A DNA stretch of 63,759 nt from assembly GCA_947259045.1 (NCBI GenBank), contig CAMYKZ010000018.1, forward strand, positions 1 through 63,759, read 5' to 3'. The notes under the pieces are model-generated. The model was not told the DNA's origin. It searched no databases and worked only from the letters and a program-made list of their open reading frames with translations. The translations under genes and the position numbers were made by a program. This DNA is from an uncultured Afifella sp. (GTDB taxonomy: Bacteria; Pseudomonadota; Alphaproteobacteria; Rhizobiales; Afifellaceae). Below, piece after piece: positions 8,583 to 15,298 of the stretch. Every line of letters begins with the position of its first letter. Positions within the stretch are counted from its first letter, which is position 1.

Positions 8583-9662
8583 ATGGAAAGCCGCAAGATC
8601 ACCGCGATCCGGGCGAAAGGCATTCTCGCACCCCTCGCCCAGCCGCATCATACCGCCAGCGGCACCGTGTCGGAAGCCCAGCTTGTGCTGTTTGAGATCG
8701 ATTGCGATGATATTACCGGCTGCTCCTACATCTTTGCCTATTCACCGCTGATGCTGCGCCCAATGGTAACGTTCGCACAGTCGCTCAGCGACATTCTGGC
8801 CGGCGAAACGCTTGATCCTGCGCATCTGTTCGACGCGCTGCAGACACGGTTCCGCATTCTCGGCACCACCGGCCTGGTCGGCGCGGTGCTTGGCGGCGTC
8901 GACATGGCGCTGTGGGATGCATTCGCCAAATCGAAAGGCGAGCCGCTGGTCAGGCTGCTCGGCGGCCGCGCCCGCCCCGTTCCGGTCTACGAATCCATGG
9001 GCATGCTGGAACCGGATGAAACGGCGCGCCAGACGGACGCCGCGAAGGCAAACGGCGTTACCGCGTTCAAGGTCAAAGCCGGCCACAGGGAATGGTTCCG
9101 CGATGTCGAGACGGCAAACATACTGCGCCAGAGTGCGGGTGACGAAGCCGATATTCTGTTTGACTACAATCAGGCTTTCGCGCCGATTGAAGCGATCCGC
9201 CGATTGCAGATGCTGGAAGAATTCCGGCTGGGCTGGATCGAAGAGCCGGTTGCCGCCGCCGATCTGGATGGCCATGCCGCGGTGCGCGCGGCAACATCAA
9301 TTCCCGTCCAGAGCGGCGAAAACTGGTGGAGCCCGGCGGCCATGAAGCGGGCCTTTGCCGCAGGCGCTTGTGATTACGCCATGATCGACGCCATGCGAAT
9401 TGGCGGCGTCACCGGATGGTTGCGCGCAGCCGCCATTGCCGATGCACACAAGGTGCCGCTTTCCACCCATTTTTTTCCCGAAGTCAGCGTGCATCTGATG
9501 TGTGTGACGCCGACGGCGCATCTGATTGAATGGCTGGACGTCTCCAGCACGGTGATGTGTGAACCGCTCGAGATCAGGGACGGCTGCGTCTCACCATGCG
9601 CCGAGCCGGGTATCGGCGTGGCTTTTGATCGGGATGCTGTGGCTAGATACCAGGTGGCATAG
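8583..9662 (+). CDS. Mandelate racemase/muconate lactonizing enzyme family protein
   Basis: This 359-aa enolase-superfamily enzyme abstracts a proton alpha to a carboxylate. The mandelate-racemase subgroup active site is complete and almost position-matched to the type enzyme: Lys163 and Lys165 in FKVKAG, metal ligands Asp194 (FDYNQ), Glu220 (IEEP) and Glu246 (SGEN), and the Asp269/His296 dyad (MIDAM, STHFF), with Glu315 near the end. I prefer ATG at 8583 (GGGA seven bases upstream); ATG at 8520 would add 21 residues unlike the family. Substrate is not evident. It ends 20 nt inside the convergent hydrolase gene. Confidence 0.9.
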   Translation: MESRKITAIRAKGILAPLAQPHHTASGTVSEAQLVLFEIDCDDITGCSYIFAYSPLMLRPMVTFAQSLSDILAGETLDPAHLFDALQTRFRILGTTGLVGAVLGGVDMALWDAFAKSKGEPLVRLLGGRARPVPVYESMGMLEPDETARQTDAAKANGVTAFKVKAGHREWFRDVETANILRQSAGDEADILFDYNQAFAPIEAIRRLQMLEEFRLGWIEEPVAAADLDGHAAVRAATSIPVQSGENWWSPAAMKRAFAAGACDYAMIDAMRIGGVTGWLRAAAIADAHKVPLSTHFFPEVSVHLMCVTPTAHLIEWLDVSSTVMCEPLEIRDGCVSPCAEPGIGVAFDRDAVARYQVA

Positions 9663-10461
9663 CGGCAACATACGCACTGACCGGGCCCCAATATTCCGTG
9701 GCGAATCGCGTCGGCAGGTCGTTGTGCCCGCCGCCTTCGATCATGACCAGCTGCTTCCGCCCATGGGCTTTCCGGTAAAGCCTTCTGCCCATCTCGACAG
9801 GAATCACGCGATCATTCGTGCCGTGTATGATGAGGATCGGCGACCGGACATCCTCGATTTTGCCGATATTGTCGAATGCATCACCAGCTACAAATGCAAC
9901 AGACCCAAATCCCGACTGCCTGGCCTGATCCGCACCGGAGGCAAGCGGACTTACCAGGATCAATCCGGCAATGTTGCGGTTACGGGCGGTGTTGATCGCC
10001 ACCGTCGAACCCAGCGAATGCCCGAACAGAATTATATTGCCGAGCGCAAAACCCAAATCCTCAGTCGCATATTTCAGCGCCGCCTCGCCGTCTGCGTATA
10101 TCCCGCGTTCGCTTGGCCTGCCGTCGCTTTTGCCATAGCCGCGGTAGCTGACACCCAGAACGCTGATCCCGAACCTGCTGATCGTCATCAGGTCGTCCAG
10201 CCGGCCGGAAATATTCCCGGCATTGCCATGAAAATAGATCAGAAGTTTCCGAGATGAATTGTCGGGAATAAAATAGGAATGGATTTTGATGCTGTCGTCG
10301 GTGACGAGGAACACGTCATTCACATTCGGCGGCAGCTGAAATGACGCAAGTTTTTCGGTGCGCTCCGGATAGAACGCAAACCTGTTGATCGCCGCGTTGC
10401 AGCCGGTGAGCAGAAGGGTCACAAGACTGGCCAGCAAAACACCGGATCGTTTCAAGTTCAT
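9643..10461 (-). CDS. Alpha/beta-hydrolase lipoprotein
   Basis: A 272-aa predicted lipoprotein: Lys/Arg start, hydrophobic h-region and lipobox LLTGC. The mature part has the alpha/beta-hydrolase layout with oxyanion-type YFHGNAGN, nucleophile elbow GHSLGS, an acid in IHGTNDR and His in GGGHND. Such ABHD13/BEM46-like hydrolases cleave esters or thioesters; here it would act at the envelope. The 3' end overlaps the enolase-family gene by 20 nt in tail-to-tail orientation. Substrate unknown. Confidence 0.9.
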   Translation of the reverse strand: MNLKRSGVLLASLVTLLLTGCNAAINRFAFYPERTEKLASFQLPPNVNDVFLVTDDSIKIHSYFIPDNSSRKLLIYFHGNAGNISGRLDDLMTISRFGISVLGVSYRGYGKSDGRPSERGIYADGEAALKYATEDLGFALGNIILFGHSLGSTVAINTARNRNIAGLILVSPLASGADQARQSGFGSVAFVAGDAFDNIGKIEDVRSPILIIHGTNDRVIPVEMGRRLYRKAHGRKQLVMIEGGGHNDLPTRFATEYWGPVSAYVAAMPPGI

Positions 10462-10659
10462 CGGCGGAACTTTACATAATATTGTCCCGGAACCAACGGT
10501 CGATATGATTGTCCTGTTCGGTTTCTCGAACCCTTAATCTTCGATTTCCTACCGCCAAGCCTGGGCCAAATCCATCGTTGTTTCTATGCGGATAGACCTG
10601 TGATCGTGATCCGGCTTCCGCTCCGGCTGACCATCCGGGCGGATGAGACATCCCGGCTA

Positions 10660-10692
10660 CCGGTTGCGCAAACGCCAGGTCAGCGCAACCGG
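10660..10692. repeat. 10-bp perfect inverted repeat downstream of the glycine-zipper gene
   Basis: CCGGTTGCGC (10660-10669) pairs with GCGCAACCGG (10683-10692) around a 13-nt loop. It begins 17 nt past the stop of the minus-strand gene at 10710. No T run follows, so it could stabilise the mRNA 3' end or be a weak terminator. Confidence 0.5.
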
Positions 10693-10709
10693 AACAACCC
10701 GCTACCGGC

Positions 10710-10979
10710 TTAGGGACAGCGGCGAATTCTGTAGGTCCCGTCGCCGTTGGAATAGGCGCATTCATTGGTACTGCGGTTGCGGGCATAGAGCGCGCCGACC
10801 GTGGCGCCCGCCGCACCCGCCGCGACGATCCAACCCGAACTTGCACCAAGAGCGGCCGCACCGACAGCGGCCAATCCGCCACCGACAACGGCTCCGGCCA
10901 CCGTATCCTGTTCCCTCGTCGTACAACCCACAAGGACCATCGACACGGCGAGCGTGCCTGCAAGAACTACACTTTTCAT
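10710..10979 (-). CDS. Small glycine-zipper lipoprotein
   Basis: An 89-aa protein with a lipoprotein signal (lipobox LVGC) and a following Gly/Ala-rich double hydrophobic stretch (AGAVVGGGLAAVGAAALGA, then GWIVAAGAAGATVGALYA), the pattern of YMGG/OmpA-like glycine zippers in outer-membrane lipoproteins. The C-terminus has two Cys (NECAYS, RRCP) that could form a disulfide in the periplasm. The mRNA reads AAGGAGATAATGATG; the second ATG has the better spacing (6 nt), so the start is set there. It is preceded by a divergent gene and stands alone. Confidence 0.8.
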   Translation of the reverse strand: MKSVVLAGTLAVSMVLVGCTTREQDTVAGAVVGGGLAAVGAAALGASSGWIVAAGAAGATVGALYARNRSTNECAYSNGDGTYRIRRCP

Positions 10980-11216
10980 CATTATCTCCTTTTGAAATTC
11001 CAGTCATAGGCCGAAACCGGCTCGTACCCATCCCCATGCCCAGCGGATCTGTCGAATTATGCTTATCGACAAAAAAAGGCAACAAAGAGAGCTTCCAGCC
11101 GCCGATCGAACCGCCGGCATCGACAAAATATCGTATCAACGAAATTGACCGGAAATCAATCTGCAATGCGAGTTGGCCGGCAATGTGCTATCACCCGCTC
11201 TGGGATGGGGCGATTA

Positions 11217-12110
11217 ATGACCGGTCAGAGCGCGGGCGGCGGACATGGAACGGAAAACCTGCTGCTCGGCGTCGTATTGATGGTCGCCGGCATGGCGGTA
11301 TTGAACGCCATGGATGCCATTTCCAAACTGCTGACTGCAGAGTTCTCCGGCATCCAGGTGGCGTGGGCGCGCTACACCTTCCACCTCGTTCCACTGGTCG
11401 CGTTGGCGGGTCCGGCGCGCATCAGGCGCATGGTACGGACCAACAGTCCGAAAGCGCAGATCATCCGTTCCGCATCCCTGGCGCTTTCCGCCGTGCTGAT
11501 CATTATCGCCTTCTCGCTGATGCCGCTTGCCGACGCCATTGCGATTTCCTTTGTTGCACCGCTGATGATGGTGGCGCTGAGCGCACGCTTTCTCGGTGAA
11601 AAGGTCGGCCTGCACCGCTGGATTGCGGTCATGGTCGGCTTTGGCGGCATGCTGGTGCTGGTCTGGCCGTCGGGCGATGTGTTTGAAACCGGCACCCTGC
11701 TTGCCGTCGGCGCAGCCCTGTTCTGGGCCATCGGCTTGCTGATGACCCGTCAGGTGCGCGGCGACAATCCCTTGTCGACCCTGTTTTACACCGCCTTCGT
11801 CGGCACTGTCCTGATCAGCCTGGCGGTACCGTTCTACTGGCGAATGCCGTCCCTTTCTGCCTGGGGACTGATGCTGGCCATGGGTCTGATCGGCGCGCTG
11901 GCCCACACCCTGATCATCTTCGCCTTCCGCAATGCCCGCGCATCCGTTCTGGCACCGTTCAATTATACGCTTCTGGTCTGGGCGATCTTTTATGGCTGGC
12001 TGCTGTTCGGCGACTTGCCGGACCTCAGGTCGATATTCGGTGCGTCGGTCATCATCGCCGCCGGCCTCTATGCCTGGCACCGGGAGCGGGCGGCGAAATA
12101 TCCGGGTTGA
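11217..12110 (+). CDS. DMT-superfamily (EamA) transporter
   Basis: A 297-aa inner-membrane protein with about ten hydrophobic helices arranged as two EamA repeats. Typical landmarks are the first-helix MDAISKLLT region, SLMPLADAIAISFVAPLMM and, in the second half, FAFRNARASVLAPFNYTLLVWAIFYG (shown in part). Members export metabolites or amino acids with proton coupling. ATG at 11217 has GGGG six bases upstream; ATGs at 11145 and 11205 would add charged N-terminal residues unlike the family. Substrate cannot be told from the sequence. Confidence 0.92.
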   Translation: MTGQSAGGGHGTENLLLGVVLMVAGMAVLNAMDAISKLLTAEFSGIQVAWARYTFHLVPLVALAGPARIRRMVRTNSPKAQIIRSASLALSAVLIIIAFSLMPLADAIAISFVAPLMMVALSARFLGEKVGLHRWIAVMVGFGGMLVLVWPSGDVFETGTLLAVGAALFWAIGLLMTRQVRGDNPLSTLFYTAFVGTVLISLAVPFYWRMPSLSAWGLMLAMGLIGALAHTLIIFAFRNARASVLAPFNYTLLVWAIFYGWLLFGDLPDLRSIFGASVIIAAGLYAWHRERAAKYPG

Positions 12111-12148
12111 ACCAGGAGCTATCCAGCATCTGGGGATCAGCGGATTGC

Positions 12149-12673
12149 TCACTCAACATTGAGCACATCATATTTTTGAGACGTCTTTCCGGCGCCCTCC
12201 GTTTGCGCATAATCTGCATATCCGACCAGATCGTCCACACAGACAAGATGCCGGTCGTCCTTGCAGATGGACAGCCCCGCCACGCCGGCCCGCACGGCCG
12301 CCAGATCAGCCTCGCCGGCTTCAGACGCTGTCATGACAAATGACATTCGGTCGTTTGCAACCCGGATCAGGCCGTAAAGATAATGCCCTTCATCGGAACC
12401 CGGCGCACGCACCTGGGCCACATAGAGCCCCTCGCCTACCGCCTTCAGCAGAACCCGGTCGTCGCCATCGGCCTCCGACGCCGGCCTGTAGCCGTCGCTG
12501 ACCCGCAAGAGCGTGACCCGGTCATCACTATCGGCCTGGTGATAGGTCAGGCTCTCAAACGGAAAATCAGCGTCACCGGCGGAAACAAGCGGTTGTTCGC
12601 TGGTAAAACAACCGCTCAAGCCCAGCGATATACATGCAAGAGCGGCGGTTCGGATCAGATTTGTATGTATCAT
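12149..12673 (-). CDS. Hypothetical lipoprotein (174 aa)
   Basis: The protein has a clear lipoprotein signal (AALACISLGLSGC), so it is probably attached to the inner leaflet of the outer membrane or to the inner membrane. The mature part is acidic with repeated short strands (VTLLRVSDGY, YVAQVRAPG, YLYGLIRVAN) and a Cys pair SICKDDRHLVCVDD. I do not recognise a family. A GTG at 12685 would add MDFP; ATG at 12673 has GTGGAC upstream and gives a cleaner signal peptide. It is tail-to-tail with the DMT transporter and separated from the next upstream minus-strand gene by a terminator. Confidence 0.75.
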   Translation of the reverse strand: MIHTNLIRTAALACISLGLSGCFTSEQPLVSAGDADFPFESLTYHQADSDDRVTLLRVSDGYRPASEADGDDRVLLKAVGEGLYVAQVRAPGSDEGHYLYGLIRVANDRMSFVMTASEAGEADLAAVRAGVAGLSICKDDRHLVCVDDLVGYADYAQTEGAGKTSQKYDVLNVE

Positions 12674-12754
12674 CGGAAAGTCCACGGCTGCATAATCAAT
12701 GCGGCATATTACCCGGTCGCCAGCCTCATTGCGAACGCTGTTTATCGCGGGGCG

Positions 12755-12780
12755 AAAAAGGGGGCGCCCAAGCGCCCCCT
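12755..12780 (-). terminator. Rho-independent terminator after the OmpA-like gene
   Basis: A 9-bp very GC-rich stem (12759-12767 with 12772-12780) closes a 4-nt loop and on the minus strand runs into five T. It ends the operon that starts at 14826. Confidence 0.9.
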
Positions 12781-12790
12781 GAGATGATAA

Positions 12791-13324
12791 TCAATTGGTC
12801 TTGGCCGTTGTGCCAGATGTGGCATTGGATGCCGTTTGCTCATCCGGACGGAAGACCACCATGTAGACACTCTGGTTCAGAGGCTGCGGACCAAGGTCCG
12901 CAAATTCGGCATCGAGTTTATATTCGATTGCAAGCTGCAGATCGATATGCGGTTCGTCTTCACCAATCGGAATAGCGACAATGCGATCGATCGGAACGCC
13001 GGCCTTCGCCAATCCGTTCCATACGCTGGTGATCCGTTTGGCCGACAGCGTGAAGTTCGGCACCGGACCGCCTGGAATACTGGCCCGACCAATCAGCGCG
13101 ACCTGCAGGGCGGGATCTTCGTCAAGCAGGGATTTGATATCCTGGACTGTCTCGGTGTAACCGCCGCGCAGCACGTCACTGGCAAAGTCGAACATCACAA
13201 GATCGCGGATCGGAGATTTCTTCACGACGGCCTTGTGGCACTCGATTTCCGCAGCGTTCAGCGGACCGCAGACGGGACACTCGGCTTCGTGGATCGCAAC
13301 TTCAGACCGTTTCAGCCCTTCCAT
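12791..13324 (-). CDS. OmpA-C-like domain protein, possibly the second half of an interrupted gene
   Basis: The 177 aa include a stretch like the OmpA/MotB peptidoglycan-binding fold: VMFDFASDVLRGG, then VALIGRAS, then LSAKRITSVWNGLAKAGV and IPIGEDEPH. The N-terminus has CPVCG plus one more Cys. It lacks any signal sequence although such domains work outside the cytoplasm. Its ATG follows directly and in the same frame after the TGA of the upstream gene, with no ribosome-binding site. So either it is re-initiated, or the two ORFs were one 384-codon gene (membrane anchor, linker, OmpA-like domain) split by a stop. See the finding at this junction. Confidence 0.75.
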   Translation of the reverse strand: MEGLKRSEVAIHEAECPVCGPLNAAEIECHKAVVKKSPIRDLVMFDFASDVLRGGYTETVQDIKSLLDEDPALQVALIGRASIPGGPVPNFTLSAKRITSVWNGLAKAGVPIDRIVAIPIGEDEPHIDLQLAIEYKLDAEFADLGPQPLNQSVYMVVFRPDEQTASNATSGTTAKTN

Positions 13325-13945
13325 TCAGGCAATCTTGGCGTAGGTTTTTCGCTGCTCCTGCAGGTGATCGATCACCTTCGCCATGGCTGCTGTCTGGCTA
13401 AGCTCCGTGTTTTCCATCATCAGACGCTTGGCCAGGAAACCGCGGGCGAAATGCTTGCATTCCTGAGAAACCAGCCCGCCGGGAACGGAGATCGCACGGC
13501 TTGCCGAATGTTCGGCCGTCGGGTCGGGAACCTGTACCTTGCCCGGGATCTTTCCGGACGCCCGTGATATGTCATCATATTTCAGGCCCGGCACGCGATC
13601 GGCCTCTTCGGCCAGTTTGTCATTACCCTTTTCAATGGCCTGTTCGACAACCGCCTTGATCTCTTCATCAGCCGATACCGCCTCGGTTTCGGCACTGTCC
13701 ATCGCGTCCTTGTTTTCAGAGACCATATCGCCAGTCTTTTCAGCCGCGTCGCCGGCGGCCGGCTCGGCGCCACTCTCCGGTTCCGCCATTGCTGCTGCCG
13801 CCTCCGGCTTTTTCACTGTGGCGGCTGCGGCATCGACCTCACCGGCCTTCGATATCGCTGACGTTCCGGTCACAAGCACCAGCCCGACGATGGCCATTGA
13901 TAACGCAAATGCGAACCACACTGCGAAGCGTTTTAGATTGCTCAT
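13325..13945 (-). CDS. Membrane-anchored protein with acidic Ala/Glu linker, possibly the first half of an interrupted gene
   Basis: The 206-aa product starts with one hydrophobic segment (FAVWFAFALSMAIVGLVLV), a signal anchor or signal peptide, followed by a low-complexity Ala/Glu/Pro/Asp linker (about 35-110) and a helical C-terminus with one Cys (QECKHFARGF). No family is recognised. It lies 23 nt after the TlpA-like gene in the same operon. It stops at TGA (13327-13325), and the next codon in the same frame is the ATG of the OmpA-like ORF. Confidence 0.75.
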   Translation of the reverse strand: MSNLKRFAVWFAFALSMAIVGLVLVTGTSAISKAGEVDAAAATVKKPEAAAAMAEPESGAEPAAGDAAEKTGDMVSENKDAMDSAETEAVSADEEIKAVVEQAIEKGNDKLAEEADRVPGLKYDDISRASGKIPGKVQVPDPTAEHSASRAISVPGGLVSQECKHFARGFLAKRLMMENTELSQTAAMAKVIDHLQEQRKTYAKIA

Positions 13946-13968
13946 ACTCTTAACTCATTCCTTTTTCT

Positions 13969-14826
13969 TCAGTCCTGTTCGTCAATCCCGCCGCTCGCGT
14001 TCCGCCCGCCGCTCGCGTTCCGTACGACGACCGCCTCCAACAGATCCGGCAGACGTGGAAAATCCCAGTCCAGCTTGCCGAGCGACAGGCGGTGGAACCG
14101 CCCGTCGGCGCCAACCATGACGGTCGCCGGCAGCGTACGCTTGCCCACGATCGCCAGGTTCGCCAATTGCTCGCTGTCGAGATAAACCGGAAATGTCGTG
14201 CCATATTTTTCGATGAAACGTACTGCCGGGCCAACTGCCCGGTCATTGCTGATCGTGACCAGCCGAATACCCTTCTGCAAAAGGTCCTTTGAAATCCGTG
14301 TGCGGTAGAACCGCTCCAACTGCGGGATTTCTTCCGCGCAGGGCCGGCACCAGGACGCCCAGAAATGAATGATTGTTCCAGGCGGAAGCAATTGCTTCAG
14401 GTCACCGGGCACCGTGTTGATCCCGGCAACAATCTGACCCTTCAGATCGCCGGTCCGGTAGGCCCGGTCCACATGGTCGTCATGCCGGATTGCATGCTCG
14501 TGCCCGTCCGAGGCCGCAGATTCACCGTCATCTTCATCGCTATGGTCGGACTTTGCGGGCGCGGCGGCCAGATCGGTCGCAGTTGACCGACCGGATGCCC
14601 CGGCTGCATCATATGTCAGAAAATTCCACGATCCCGGTTTCACTTGGGGTGCGTCGATTAACGCGTCGATGGATATTTCAATGTCGGCCTTGCCGACAGA
14701 CGCGGATATAGCGGCATGTTCGGCCCATGCGCTGTTCGACCCGAATACGGATCCGCCGCCGACGAGTGTCAGAAACACAATTCCTTGCAACAGGTTTCGG
14801 CCGGAGCCCGCGATTACCCGATTCAT
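13969..14826 (-). CDS. TlpA/ResA-like periplasmic thioredoxin with His/Asp-rich linker
   Basis: A 285-aa exported thiol-disulfide protein. An N-terminal signal peptide ends near SAWAEH. Residues 94-120 form a His/Asp/Glu-rich stretch (five His) that could bind metal or simply be a flexible spacer. The thioredoxin domain (about 145-265) has the redox motif WCRPC at 159-163 and cis-Pro region TLPATVMV. The C-terminus ends in a tandem RNASGG-RNASGG coded by an exact 18-bp duplication. It is the first gene of an operon with the two downstream ORFs, behind a perfect CtrA-type box. Role: probably disulfide reduction in the envelope. Confidence 0.88.
   Translation of the reverse strand: MNRVIAGSGRNLLQGIVFLTLVGGGSVFGSNSAWAEHAAISASVGKADIEISIDALIDAPQVKPGSWNFLTYDAAGASGRSTATDLAAAPAKSDHSDEDDGESAASDGHEHAIRHDDHVDRAYRTGDLKGQIVAGINTVPGDLKQLLPPGTIIHFWASWCRPCAEEIPQLERFYRTRISKDLLQKGIRLVTISNDRAVGPAVRFIEKYGTTFPVYLDSEQLANLAIVGKRTLPATVMVGADGRFHRLSLGKLDWDFPRLPDLLEAVVVRNASGGRNASGGIDEQD
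13987..14022. repeat. 18-bp perfect tandem duplication inside the thioredoxin gene
   Basis: Two identical 18-bp units (13987-14004, 14005-14022) encode the repeated RNASGG near the protein's C-terminus. In frame, so it only lengthens the tail. It looks like a recent slippage event. Confidence 0.9.
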
Positions 14827-15298
14827 CTCACTCTGTACTCTACACTAACACGCAACGGTGACAGTTACACAAATTTAATCGTTCGTTAACACACATTAAC
14901 TACAATGGAATGTAAAGAAAAGATAAAAATTACTCTAAGGAAGGATCATCCTTTAGTTGTTTTTGCATCACATACAACTATATTGACGTTTCGATGATAT
15001 AGATCGGATTTTCTACCTCCGTGAGCAGTTATGCCGGCCGTAATCTCCGCGGCGGGAGCGCCCGTCTCACCATTGGCCTATCTGGCGCAGTCACGCCGAC
15101 GCTGGACTTTGCGAACCCTTTTCGCGCCGAAAAAAGCCCCGTCCGGCCTGTAAAACCGGCACTTTTTATCCGGGCAAAACACCAGCCGAAGCGGTGTCAA
15201 TCACAATTCAGGGCTTGACCAACCGGCCCCGGCAATCCAAGTGACACCGCAAAGAGGCGCATTTTGCCAGCACGAATCAATTTTCCGGAGCACGTCCC
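14827..15298. other. Intergenic region between the divergent thioredoxin operon and topA
   Basis: 472 nt without a convincing gene. The left part is AT-rich and holds the CtrA-type box. The right part has a 9-bp inverted repeat, GCGGTGTCA (15191-15199) and TGACACCGC (15242-15250), before topA. An open frame at 15021-15218 lacks a ribosome-binding site and protein-like composition. Both divergent promoters must lie here. Confidence 0.7.
14875..14890. promoter_or_regulatory. Perfect CtrA-type box (TTAA-N7-TTAAC)
   Basis: TTAATCGTTCGTTAAC matches the full alphaproteobacterial CtrA consensus. It lies 49 nt upstream of the TlpA-like gene at 14826. A further TTAA-N6-TTAA element adjoins at 14886-14899. 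Cell-cycle control of this envelope operon is inferred. Confidence 0.55.

Noticed and set aside
10643..11599. A 318-codon plus-strand frame across the glycine-zipper and DMT genes
   Set aside because: It spans two better supported genes on different strands and frames; Arg/His-rich shadow composition.
15021..15218. Possible small gene upstream of topA
   Set aside because: No ribosome-binding site, unusual composition, no hydrophobic or conserved pattern.
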